Below, piece by piece: positions 18,482-26,218 of a stretch of 64,000 bases of DNA; position 1 is the stretch's first letter; every line of letters begins with the position of its first letter. Under the pieces are notes generated by a model that was not told the origin of the DNA, did not search any database, and was given only the letters and a program-made list of their open reading frames with translations. The stretch spans positions 1 to 64,000 of the forward strand of contig PDOP01000035.1 in the NCBI GenBank assembly GCA_002749205.1. The letters are read 5' to 3'. Source of the stretch: Treponema sp. (GTDB lineage Bacteria; Spirochaetota; Spirochaetia; Treponematales; Treponemataceae). A program made the translations under genes and the position numbers.

Positions 18482-19555
18482 CTATTCTGCTGTACCGCCA
18501 CCATTATTGGCAGCTTCAGAGCCTTCTGAAGGAGTGAAACCTTCTTCGGTAGCAAGTTTTTCTTTTTCTAACCAGCGAAGAACCTGTTTTTGACCAAAAC
18601 GACTAACTTCAATTCGTTTTTTCTCTTCGATTCTCTTGGTCTGGATACCCCAAATGTCTTCATCAGCAAAGTCTCTTGCAGTTACCAAAACAGCTTTGTC
18701 ATAAATAATCTTAACATCTTTGAAGTAAGCAACACATGGACCACCGTCATGAGCGGCATCGCGAGTTACCAGGAAACCTTCAAATGCAAGATAAGGGAAG
18801 GCAACAGGATATACAGGATACAATCTTAATTCACGACTTCTTACTTCTGAAGTATATGAAGGATTATTCCAAATAAGCTCTCTCCAACCATCGAATAAAA
18901 GATAACCCATAAAGTATCTCTTAACTTCGTTATGCTGATTTCTTAAAAGTACAAACAAACCGTGTGGGAAGTTCATACCGTAAGTATTAACGGCAATTGA
19001 CTTAATAATACCTGTATTGTGTATAACACCGTAGCCGTCTTCAAATCTGGTAACACCGCTTGCTTTTTCTTCGGCTGTCGGCTTTTGTAAGTTTCCTTCA
19101 TCATCAACCTGAGCCATTGGCTCGTATGCAGGGATTAAGAAAGCAGGCTTAATTTTTGCATTAGCATTATTTGCCCATGTTGGGAACTCAATTCTAACAC
19201 CCATTAATTTTTGACCGGCAAAATTTCTTGCATCAGCCTTAACTTCAGCTTCCTTTACCTTTGAAACAGCAACACTGATCGGATTCTTTGAAGATGAATT
19301 CAATTCAACTTCCCATTGTGCAATTGCCAACGATGATCTCATCAAAGCCTTTTGCTCATCGGTATATGATGCACCTGCTACAGCACCGTAGTCCATAATA
19401 GTTCTTCGGTTCTGGGTCATCACACCTTCTTCGCCTTTCATCGGTATAATATCGGCGTCAAGCTTCTGAAAGTCGATGAGAACTTTTTCTTCGGCAACCG
19501 CGACTGCACCCATAATAAAAAATGCAACCGCAACAATTAAAAAAGATCTTTTCAT
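18482..19555 (-). CDS. flaA: Flagellar filament outer-layer protein FlaA
   Basis: A 357-residue precursor with a signal peptide (MKRSFLIVAVAFFIMGAVAVA, then EEKVLIDFQKL). FlaA is the sheath protein of spirochaetal periplasmic flagella and is exported by Sec, unlike the FlaB core. The body contains the FlaA-typical MGVRIEFPTWANNANAKIKP and GVIHNTGIIKSIAVNTYGMNFPHGLF stretches. The C-terminus is a Gly/Ala/Glu-rich tail. It has a near-consensus promoter (19602-19629), an AAGGAG site and a downstream hairpin, which fits an abundant protein. From memory the neighbours match those around TP0249 of T. pallidum. Confidence 0.97.
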   Translation of the reverse strand: MKRSFLIVAVAFFIMGAVAVAEEKVLIDFQKLDADIIPMKGEEGVMTQNRRTIMDYGAVAGASYTDEQKALMRSSLAIAQWEVELNSSSKNPISVAVSKVKEAEVKADARNFAGQKLMGVRIEFPTWANNANAKIKPAFLIPAYEPMAQVDDEGNLQKPTAEEKASGVTRFEDGYGVIHNTGIIKSIAVNTYGMNFPHGLFVLLRNQHNEVKRYFMGYLLFDGWRELIWNNPSYTSEVRSRELRLYPVYPVAFPYLAFEGFLVTRDAAHDGGPCVAYFKDVKIIYDKAVLVTARDFADEDIWGIQTKRIEEKKRIEVSRFGQKQVLRWLEKEKLATEEGFTPSEGSEAANNGGGTAE

Positions 19556-19601
19556 TTTTAAAACTCCTTTTCGCTTTAAAATTTATGCCCTGTTACCCTT
19601 A

Positions 19602-19629
19602 ATTATACGAAGTATTTTTATTTTGTCAA
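19602..19629 (-). promoter_or_regulatory. Near-consensus sigma70 promoter of flaA
   Basis: TTGACA and TATAAT are both perfect, with a 16-bp spacer, on the minus strand. The leader is about 40 nt with an AAGGAG ribosome site. This is the strongest promoter in the window. Confidence 0.88.
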
Positions 19630-19762
19630 GTCTTAAATAAGAATATTCGCATAATTTTCCTTAAAAATCCACTTTTTTTATATCGGCAGTACATAAACGG
19701 CACATAATTGTTTTTTTTTTAAAAATTTATTCATTACGGGCGAATTTTTGCAAAGCAAAAAC

Positions 19763-19828
19763 CGCTCATTCCACGACTTCGCTGTCGCTACGACTAATTT
19801 TGCACAAGACATATTGTGCAAAATGGAT
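19763..19828 (-). repeat. Dispersed repeat, family D, copy 1
   Basis: On the minus strand it reads ATCCATTTTGCACA..TGTGCAAAATTAG followed by CGTAGCGACAGCGAAGT and AATGAGCG. The same order of words recurs at 45748-45814. The inner part is a hairpin. Confidence 0.6.
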
Positions 19829-19830
19829 TT

Positions 19831-19862
19831 TTGAGCCGACTTTTAAAAAAAAGTCGGCTCAA
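19831..19862. repeat. Perfect 14-bp hairpin
   Basis: TTGAGCCGACTTTT (19831-19844) pairs with AAAAGTCGGCTCAA (19849-19862). It lies between family D copy 1 and family A copy 4. The whole gap 19556-20147 contains repeats, the flaA promoter and the leader of the next gene, but no gene. Confidence 0.6.
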
Positions 19863-19925
19863 ATCGTTCCATTCGCTTTCGCAACAGAAAACCGGCATGA
19901 AACGCAATCCGTTTGCCTGATTTTA

Positions 19926-20038
19926 ACCGGCTGCGTCTATCCTTTCGCCCGATTAAATTTGAACAAAAACAACCTTCGCCGGCAGAAGAAGCGTTGTTGA
20001 TGTTTTTAAGCAAAGGGCGAAAGATTATGCGAGCCGGT
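19926..20038 (+). repeat. Dispersed inverted repeat, family A, copy 4
   Basis: The left arm ACCGGCT..TCTATCCTTTCGCCC pairs with the right arm GGGCGAAAGATTATGCGAGCCGGT. The inner pair is AACAAC..GTTGTT, as in copy 7. It lies in the divergent gap between flaA and the lipoprotein gene. Confidence 0.75.
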
Positions 20039-20147
20039 GGGTTAAATTTATAATAAATTTAAAACATAAAAATAACTGTTTTATGCTTGCAAATTTTTAA
20101 TATAAGTAGTATGCTCTTAAATAAGAACAAAAACTCAAGGAGGTTCT

Positions 20148-21269
20148 ATGAACAAGAAAATTTTTGTTATTTTAATGGTATTTACGGTTTTGGGATTTGC
20201 TTCCTGTAAGAGCAAGCCCGAAACAAAGGAAAAAAAAGAGGAAACAACCGTTGAAGTAGACAAAACGGAAAACGCAAATGTAATAAAGGTTGATAACTCA
20301 AAAAAAGCTAAATCGAATAAACCTAAAGTTACACTGAAAAACAAGCCAAAGGCAACCGCTAAAAAAACCGTCAAGGCTAAACCTAAAGCAAAGAAACCTA
20401 TAGCCAAAAAGACTATAGCAAAAAAGCCTAAAACTACGCCAAAAAAACCCGTAGCCAAAAAACCTGCAACACCTAAAAAGACAACGGGTAAAGAGAGTGC
20501 TTTGGTTAATGCGGAAAAACTTTTGGAAAATTGCAAAAACAAAAAGATAGACATAAAATTTTCCAAGCAATTTTTGATTGCACAGCAGGATATTGTAAGT
20601 GCAAGAAAGAGTTCAAAGGAAGGAAAGAGTACGGAAGTCAAAAAACATGCGGATTTGGCCGCTACCAGGCTTACAACACTGCTTAATTTAGATTCGGCAT
20701 CCGATCTTAAAAATGAGATTACCACAAATACTTTTGAAGGATATGCGCCCGACCAATATGCCGATGCGGAAATTGAATATATTAAGGCTTTCGACAATTA
20801 CGGCAAGCAGGATCAAGCCGCCAAGGATTCTTCAATCAAGTCTTTGAAGTTGTACACCACCGTAAGCAATACCGGTTACAGAGAGTGGACATCGCTTGCA
20901 AAAAAAGGGGCTGAAAATGCAAAAAGCAAATGTGATACTCTAAAGGCAAATATGAGTGCAAAATCCGATTACGACAAAGCGCTTAAATCGTTTACTGACG
21001 GACAGACCGCAGAGCAAAAGAAAAACTTCAAGGTGGCGGCAAATACTTACAATGAGTCCGCAAAAATGTTTACTTACATATACGACATAGTAAGCACAAA
21101 AAGAGCCGAAGCCGAAAAAGCAATGCGTCTGGCAAAAGAGCAACAGGAAAGAAGCTCTTCGCTTGCGGCAGAAGCAGATATAACAGCACCGCTTTCCGAA
21201 AAAGATATTGCAGAAACAAAAGAAGAAAATTCAGATGAGCCATCTGAGACTGAAGGAGATAACCAATGA
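20148..21269 (+). CDS. Lipoprotein with Lys/Pro/Ala-rich linker
   Basis: A 373-residue lipoprotein. The signal peptide ends in a lipobox (LGFASC, Cys20). Residues 50-115 are a very basic low-complexity linker built from KAKPKAKKPIAKK-like units, reminiscent of periplasmic segments that span or bind peptidoglycan. The rest (120-345) is helical and Ala/Lys-rich, with a pattern like the lipoprotein-helical repeats in the next gene (SYDKALKSF.., KVAANTYNESAKMF). An AAGGAGG site precedes the ATG. It overlaps the next CDS by 4 bp. It is probably periplasmic and anchored in a membrane by lipid; the function is unknown. Confidence 0.8.
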   Translation: MNKKIFVILMVFTVLGFASCKSKPETKEKKEETTVEVDKTENANVIKVDNSKKAKSNKPKVTLKNKPKATAKKTVKAKPKAKKPIAKKTIAKKPKTTPKKPVAKKPATPKKTTGKESALVNAEKLLENCKNKKIDIKFSKQFLIAQQDIVSARKSSKEGKSTEVKKHADLAATRLTTLLNLDSASDLKNEITTNTFEGYAPDQYADAEIEYIKAFDNYGKQDQAAKDSSIKSLKLYTTVSNTGYREWTSLAKKGAENAKSKCDTLKANMSAKSDYDKALKSFTDGQTAEQKKNFKVAANTYNESAKMFTYIYDIVSTKRAEAEKAMRLAKEQQERSSSLAAEADITAPLSEKDIAETKEENSDEPSETEGDNQ

Positions 21270-22144
21270 AAAAACAGTTAGGTTTATTATTATTCATTAC
21301 TTTTTGTGCTATTCAAACGATTAGTGCAATATCTTATGACGACAATGAATATCAGGTAAAAAGCCGTGAGTACAGTGAACTTGCAAAAGAGGCTTTCGAT
21401 AAAGGCGATTATGATTCTGCAATAGAATACTCAAAACTTGCCGAAGATTATGCGCAGAAGTCTTACGATTATATCCAGATGATGTTGGCAAGAACTGAAG
21501 CAGAAGATGCTATGAATAAAGCCAGAACCAGACTTAAATGGGCTAAAGACAATAATGCAAGCGAATTTCATCCTGACCAACTTGCAATTGCCGAAGAAGC
21601 CTTAGATGCAGGTATAATTGCATTCGACAATGAAAATTATGATGTTGCTGTTGTCTGTGCAAAAAAAGTGCTCGATGCTTTGGGTGTTGTAACAGGCGAT
21701 GAATCCGGCTTCAGAGTTCTCCCTTCAGAATATAAGGTTAGAACATGGAGAGGGGTTAGAGACTGTCTTTGGAATATTGCCAAAAATCCTGCCGTGTATA
21801 ACGATCCATATAAGTGGCGAATTCTATATAAAGCCAATAAAGACAGATTGCCTGATCCCAATAATCCAAACTGGTTGGAGCCGGGTATTATATTAAGAAT
21901 ACCTTCTTTGAAATGCGAAAACAGAAAAGGACAGTATGACCATGAGGCTGTTTACGAAAGTCTTGATTCGGCACAAGAGCGGGTAAAAGGTCTTCCTTGT
22001 GATGAAAAAGATAAAACAGGAAATGTTGACAATGCCGACAAAGACAACGACCCTCTTACCAAGTTGGATTTGGAAGTGGTAACAGATGCCGATGAAACGA
22101 CTGAAGATACTACAACCGATGAAACTGTAGGAAAAACGGAATAA
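21266..22144 (+). CDS. Periplasmic protein with helical repeats and a LysM-like domain
   Basis: 292 residues with a signal peptide (MKKQLGLLLFITFCAIQTISA). Residues 30-135 are helical with repeated acidic AFDKGDYDSAIEYSKLAEDYA-type units. Residues 150-205 look like a divergent LysM module (YKVRTWRGVRDCLWNIA, WRILYKANKDRLPDPNN, LEPGIILRIP). The C-terminal 60 residues are acidic and low complexity, the charge opposite of the basic linker in the upstream lipoprotein. The two may form a complex on peptidoglycan; that is inference. It is translationally coupled to the upstream gene by a 4-bp overlap. Confidence 0.8.
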   Translation: MKKQLGLLLFITFCAIQTISAISYDDNEYQVKSREYSELAKEAFDKGDYDSAIEYSKLAEDYAQKSYDYIQMMLARTEAEDAMNKARTRLKWAKDNNASEFHPDQLAIAEEALDAGIIAFDNENYDVAVVCAKKVLDALGVVTGDESGFRVLPSEYKVRTWRGVRDCLWNIAKNPAVYNDPYKWRILYKANKDRLPDPNNPNWLEPGIILRIPSLKCENRKGQYDHEAVYESLDSAQERVKGLPCDEKDKTGNVDNADKDNDPLTKLDLEVVTDADETTEDTTTDETVGKTE

Positions 22145-22169
22145 CTGTAGGTTATTATAGATTAAATGT

Positions 22170-22190
22170 GAGGAGGGTAATGCCCTCCTC
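22170..22190 (+). terminator. GC-rich hairpin before pgsA
   Basis: GAGGAGGG and CCCTCCTC flank a 5-nt loop. There is no T-tract, and the hairpin directly abuts the TTGACA of the pgsA promoter, so it may insulate pgsA from the upstream operon. Confidence 0.55.
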
Positions 22191-22219
22191 TTGACAAAAT
22201 TTAAATAAAGTTTTAGATT
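22191..22219 (+). promoter_or_regulatory. Promoter implying a leaderless pgsA mRNA
   Basis: TTGACA (22191-22196), a 17-bp spacer and TAGATT (22214-22219) end 7 nt before the ATG at 22227. There is no ribosome site. Confidence 0.6.
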
Positions 22220-22226
22220 TATTTCT

Positions 22227-22835
22227 ATGAAATGCTCAAATGCTTTTAGTGGTAGCCGTATTGTGATGGCTCCCGTTTTTTTTGTGATATTTTTTTTGCC
22301 GACATGGTTCGGGTTTTCGGAAAAAATAACAGTTCTTTTGTTAATTCCCCTCTTTATATTCCTCGAATTCACGGATTTTCTTGACGGTTATTTTGCAAGA
22401 AAACTGAATGAGGTAACCGATTTTGGCAAACACTTTGACCCGTTTTGTGATGCGCTTGCAAACCTTACAATACTTATGTGTTTTGTGCTTTTAAGTTATG
22501 CTCCGGTAATATTTTTCCTGATTATAATGTACCGTGAATTCGGCATTACTTTTTTGCGAATGATTGCAACAAAACAAGGTATCGTAATTCCCGCAAAAAT
22601 GGGCGGGAAGGTAAAGACCGTTATGTACATAGTGAGTATGGGCTTTTCCTTGCTTATAAGAACCTTAAACGCATTTTTTACAATCCAAGAAACTTTGTTG
22701 TTGTTTTTAAAATGGACTAATTATACACTCTACATAATAGCGGTTTTGCTTTCGGTCGTTACTTTCGTTGACTATCAAAGAAGCTATAAAAAATTGATAG
22801 AAAGCAAAAATCACGGCAATATTGATAATCGCTAA
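22227..22835 (+). CDS. pgsA: CDP-diacylglycerol-glycerol-3-phosphate phosphatidyltransferase
   Basis: A 202-residue membrane enzyme of the CDP-alcohol phosphatidyltransferase family. The defining pattern DG-x2-AR-x8-G-x3-D-x3-D is complete (DGYFARKL, then GKHFDPFCD) near residues 50-73. There are about five to six hydrophobic helices. It makes phosphatidylglycerophosphate from CDP-DAG and glycerol-3-phosphate. The assignment to PgsA rather than another CDP-alcohol transferase rests on overall resemblance. The next gene follows after 23 bp. Confidence 0.87.
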   Translation: MKCSNAFSGSRIVMAPVFFVIFFLPTWFGFSEKITVLLLIPLFIFLEFTDFLDGYFARKLNEVTDFGKHFDPFCDALANLTILMCFVLLSYAPVIFFLIIMYREFGITFLRMIATKQGIVIPAKMGGKVKTVMYIVSMGFSLLIRTLNAFFTIQETLLLFLKWTNYTLYIIAVLLSVVTFVDYQRSYKKLIESKNHGNIDNR

Positions 22836-22858
22836 ACCAACCGTAAGGAGACGCTACT

Positions 22859-24133
22859 TTGTTTAAAACAAAATTTAAAAAATTCAACTTATTTTTTTTT
22901 CTGAGTTTAAGTTTTTTGATTTTATCCTGTAAAACCGAAGAAGAAAAGATTGCAGTAATATGGAGCAATAGGGTAGAATTTGCCTCTTACTGTGAGCTGT
23001 TTAATTCTACACAAGATGAATATAAAATTATTCTTGAATACAAAGACAACCCTGCACAGGCTATTGCCGATAATGAGCAAAGCTCAGAGAAAAAACCTGA
23101 TATTATAGTAGGCGCTTGGTTAAAAGGCTCTGCAACCCGCACAAAATTTGCAAACCTCAATTCCTTGCTTTCAGAAAATAAAATTAAACCTGAAAATTTT
23201 TATTCCGCACTTTTAAAATTAGGAAATATAGACGATAAGCAGGTTTTACTCCCTGTAAGCTTCAACCTGCCTACCATAATTTTCGTACGCGATGCGGTAA
23301 AATTAGAAAACGATTTTATAATTTCTCTTGATGATATTAAAAAATTGTCATCTGAATATAATCGTTTAACAAAAAATGCCTATGTGAAAATGGGATTTTC
23401 CCCGTCTTGGGACGATAATTTTCTTTACATCACGGCTAAAGGTTTTAATGCCGGTTTTGAAGAAGAAGGTACATTTTTTACTTGGAACCAAAAATCACTT
23501 GAAAATACAATTCGGTATTTAAGAGAATGGACTGTCGAAATTAACAATTCAAGCCAAGCAGAATCAGACTTCAAGTTTAAGTACTTATATGACCCGCCTT
23601 ATGCAACATTAACTGCCGGACGATGTCTGTTTCAACACCTACCGGGTAATGAGTTGCTTATGCTGCCTCCCGAAAAAGTAAAAAATATCGACTTTAGATG
23701 GCTGAGTTATAACGGAAAAACCCCCATAAATGACGAAATTTTATATGCGGGGATATATTCCAAAGCAGAAAATAAAAAGGCTGCCGAAGCTTTTTTAACT
23801 TGGTTTTTCACCCCCGAAACCCAAAAAAAACTGTTGGAACGCACAACCCAACAAAAACTAAAAACCTATGGATTTGGACTTGCGGGCGGTTTTTCCTCCA
23901 TAAAACCTGTTACAGAAAATGTTTTTCCTACATACTACCCCCTATTGCTTTCTCACTTACCTCAAACAAACAGTTTTATGCCACCTTATATTCTACCCAG
24001 CAATTGGAAAAAAATAAAAAAAGAGCTGATACTTCCGTATTTGAGAGAATCAATAAAAATAGAAAAAAACGGCAATGTAAACAACTTCGAAGCATTGAAT
24101 AAAACAATCAATGAATGGTCAAAAAATAATTGA
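22859..24133 (+). CDS. Extracellular solute-binding lipoprotein
   Basis: A 424-residue family 1 type solute-binding protein. The lipobox is LILSC, with the Cys near residue 24. The body has the usual two-lobe pattern (IAVIWSNRVEFASYCELFNS near the start and the late AAEAFLTWFFTPETQKKLLE). The start codon is TTG (22859-22861) with an AAGGAG site upstream. No permease or ATPase genes are adjacent, so the partner transporter is elsewhere or it is an orphan receptor. The ligand is unknown, though family 1 proteins often bind sugars. Confidence 0.82.
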   Translation: MFKTKFKKFNLFFFLSLSFLILSCKTEEEKIAVIWSNRVEFASYCELFNSTQDEYKIILEYKDNPAQAIADNEQSSEKKPDIIVGAWLKGSATRTKFANLNSLLSENKIKPENFYSALLKLGNIDDKQVLLPVSFNLPTIIFVRDAVKLENDFIISLDDIKKLSSEYNRLTKNAYVKMGFSPSWDDNFLYITAKGFNAGFEEEGTFFTWNQKSLENTIRYLREWTVEINNSSQAESDFKFKYLYDPPYATLTAGRCLFQHLPGNELLMLPPEKVKNIDFRWLSYNGKTPINDEILYAGIYSKAENKKAAEAFLTWFFTPETQKKLLERTTQQKLKTYGFGLAGGFSSIKPVTENVFPTYYPLLLSHLPQTNSFMPPYILPSNWKKIKKELILPYLRESIKIEKNGNVNNFEALNKTINEWSKNN

Positions 24134-24288
24134 TAAAAACCCAACAAATCATAGAGCCATTTGTAATATTCATCTGACTTTTACAATCAAGTCAATAACA
24201 AAATTAAAGTTTATACAAGTTTTGCCGAAAAAAATAAGAGACATAATATTGTGATATAACCAAAAAAACAGCTTTTTTTATAAAATAG

Positions 24289-24316
24289 TTGGTTTATTAA
24301 AAAAAAGTGTTATAAT
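24289..24316 (+). promoter_or_regulatory. Promoter of the adenosine deaminase-like gene
   Basis: TTGGTT (24289-24294), a 16-bp spacer and TATAAT (24311-24316). A short leader of about 11 nt contains a GAGG ribosome site. Confidence 0.55.
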
Positions 24317-24333
24317 ACAAATGAGGATGTTTG

Positions 24334-25233
24334 ATGAAAGATAAAGAGTACTATTTAAGTCAACCTAAAGCAGATTTGCATGCACATTTAAATTTAAGTA
24401 TGAGATATGCCAATTATAAAAAGTGGGCAGGTTTTTCCATACCCGATTTTCCTCGTGTGATGGACGGGCTCGGAGAAATGCACAAAATAATTGCCGATTA
24501 CACAAGACCAAGAACAAAAACCGCACAGGATGTAAAAGATCTTTTTAAAATGTCTTTCGATGCGGCAATTAAAGACAATGTTGTAAAATTTGAAGCATCT
24601 ATCGACATAGGCTTTATAAGACATTTTAATAACGACTTGGATAGCTTTTTGGAATATATTGACGGACTTGTAAAAAAATACGCCGATAAAATGGAGTTTC
24701 TTCCTGAATTGGGAATACCCAAAACCTTGGACAGAAAATTTATAAAAAAATGGTGTAAACCAATGATGGAAAGCAGGGTTTTTAAAATACTTGACCTTTA
24801 CGGGCCTGAGGTTTTTAACGACTTGGAAGATTTTGTATTCATTTTTGAAATGGCAGATAAATACAATATAAAGAAAAAAGCTCATGTCGGCGAATTTTCA
24901 AGTGCCGAATCCGTAAAAAAACTGGTTGAAATGTATACTCTTGATGAAGTACAACACGGTATAGGTGCCGTAAATGACAAAAAAATACTTAACTTCCTTG
25001 CAAAACGAAAAATAAGATGTAATGTCTGCCCTCAAAGCAATTACATGCTGGGTGCAGTAAAAAGTTTAAAAGAACACCCTATTAAAAAAATGATGGATGC
25101 CGGCGTACCGGTAGCACTTGGAACAGACGATATATTATTTTTTAACAAATCAAACGGCGAGCAGATTTATGACCTTTTGCAGGAAAACATAATTACGGAA
25201 GATGATGCAGAAAAGCTGTTAAAAATGCGTTAA
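24334..25233 (+). CDS. Adenosine deaminase family protein
   Basis: About 299 residues, a metal-dependent amidohydrolase of the ADA family. The zinc-binding HxH is in DLHAHLNLS; the third His and active-site residues are seen in KKAHVGEFSSAESV; VQHGIGAV and CPQSNYML follow, and GTDDILFF gives the metal-ligand Asp. The length is slightly below the usual 330-350, with the N-terminus trimmed. ATG 24334 is preferred to the adjoining TTG at 24331 because of the GAGG spacing. The activity would be adenosine to inosine, but other substrates (adenine, AMP-like, methylthioadenosine) are possible for divergent members. Confidence 0.85.
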   Translation: MKDKEYYLSQPKADLHAHLNLSMRYANYKKWAGFSIPDFPRVMDGLGEMHKIIADYTRPRTKTAQDVKDLFKMSFDAAIKDNVVKFEASIDIGFIRHFNNDLDSFLEYIDGLVKKYADKMEFLPELGIPKTLDRKFIKKWCKPMMESRVFKILDLYGPEVFNDLEDFVFIFEMADKYNIKKKAHVGEFSSAESVKKLVEMYTLDEVQHGIGAVNDKKILNFLAKRKIRCNVCPQSNYMLGAVKSLKEHPIKKMMDAGVPVALGTDDILFFNKSNGEQIYDLLQENIITEDDAEKLLKMR

Positions 25234-25281
25234 ATCGAATCCCTTTATATGAGCCGATTTTAAACACCGGAAAATTGATTT

Positions 25282-25395
25282 GAGGAAAATGCAAAAGTCA
25301 GACGAATTTTGTAATTTATTCCAAAATGTGCCAAAAGCACAATAAAATGAGCTTATTTTTAAGGTACTTGTAAAAAGTCATAAACTTTTTACAAG
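25282..25395 (+). repeat. Composite hairpin element, family C, copy 1
   Basis: The first hairpin (25282-25317) has the loop GTCAGACGA; then come AATAAAATGAGCTTATTTTT and AAGGTACTTG. The second hairpin has a perfect 12-bp stem, CTTGTAAAAAGT/ACTTTTTACAAG (25367-25378 with 25384-25395). The same order of parts occurs at 31097-31211. The element ends about 37 bp before the methyltransferase start. Confidence 0.65.
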
Positions 25396-25432
25396 CATCT
25401 CATTTATCTTAATCAAACCACAGGAAGAGATT

Positions 25433-26200
25433 ATGCAAAAAAAGACTGACGAACAAATCAGAGCAGAAATTGACGATTTTTACAGCAGAGTCGAATCAGG
25501 AGAAGTAAACACAAAAGTGTCTCCAGACGAACTTTACGGTTCACTTGGTTACGATAAAAAACTACTGGACACATTACCCGAAGAAGTGCGACTTGGTCTT
25601 TCATGCGGGAACCCTCTTGAAAACCTGTTTCTTGAAAAAAACGAAACATTGCTAGACTTAGGTTGTGGTACCGGAATAGATGTATTCATGGCACGCCTTA
25701 AATTTCCAAATGCAGGAACCATTTACGGAATGGATAAACTCCCACAGATGATTAACCGTGCAGAAACGGTCCGTGATAAAAAAGGTTTTCAAAACATCGA
25801 ATTTCGAGTAGGCTCGTTGATAGACATGCCCTTTAGCGAAAACTCAATAGATAAAATTATCAGTAACTGCGTTATTAACTTAGAGCCAAACAAACAATCT
25901 GTATACAATGAAATAAACAGGATATTAAAACAGGGCGGAATGTTTTTTATTTCAGACATTACACTCAAACAGGATTTACCCGAAGAAATAAAATCGTCAA
26001 AAGATGTTTACGGAACATGAGTAGGTGGAGCTCTTCCGGTGGAAGAAGTAAAAGCGATAATAAAAAAAGCGGGCTTCAAACAGCTTCACACAATAGTCGA
26101 TGAAGTAACTGATGCTTATGCCTTAAAATGGGGATACGGACTTAAAATAAAAGACTATATTCAGCGGACATTTTTTATCGGTAAAAAGCAACCATTATAA
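25433..26200 (+). CDS. ArsM-like SAM methyltransferase, probable selenoprotein (UGA at 26018)
   Basis: A SAM-dependent methyltransferase resembling arsenite methyltransferase ArsM. Motif I is DLGCGTGIDVFMAR near residue 76. ArsM-like signatures are LSCGNPLENL (near 61), ISNCVINLEPNK (near 144) and FISDITLKQDLPEE. The apparent stop is UGA at 26018-26020, codon 196. The same frame continues VGGALPVEEVKAIIKKAGF and on to TAA at 26198-26200, giving 255 residues. ArsM proteins have a conserved Cys in a Cys-x-GGAL context here, one of the arsenic-binding thiols, so the natural reading is selenocysteine. A GGU-loop hairpin follows the UGA. An AGGAAGA ribosome site precedes the ATG. A plain nonsense mutation or pseudogene is the alternative. 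No ars genes are nearby. Confidence 0.85.
26032..26046 (+). promoter_or_regulatory. Candidate bacterial SECIS hairpin
   Basis: TCTTCC and GGAAGA pair around the loop GGT. The loop starts 17 nt after the UGA codon. Bacterial SECIS elements lie just downstream of UGA, inside the CDS, and have a short stem and a G/GU-containing apical loop, as in E. coli fdhF. A GGU loop at this distance fits. The stem is short, so folding software and SelB data would be needed. Confidence 0.6.
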
Positions 26201-26218
26201 GCTAAATAAAAAACAGGC

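Noticed and set aside
19800..20000. Small frame MHKTYCAKW in the flaA-lipoprotein gap
   Set aside because: It spans repeat families A and D and a hairpin, and has no ribosome site.
20135..20797. Long minus-strand frame opposite the Lys-rich lipoprotein
   Set aside because: It is a hydrophobic Phe/Leu-rich frame created by the AAA/AAG-rich sense strand. The sense gene has a signal peptide, lipobox and ribosome site.
25433..26020. A methyltransferase ending at UGA 26018
   Set aside because: The protein would lack the conserved C-terminal part that follows in the same frame for 59 codons, so the longer product is preferred.
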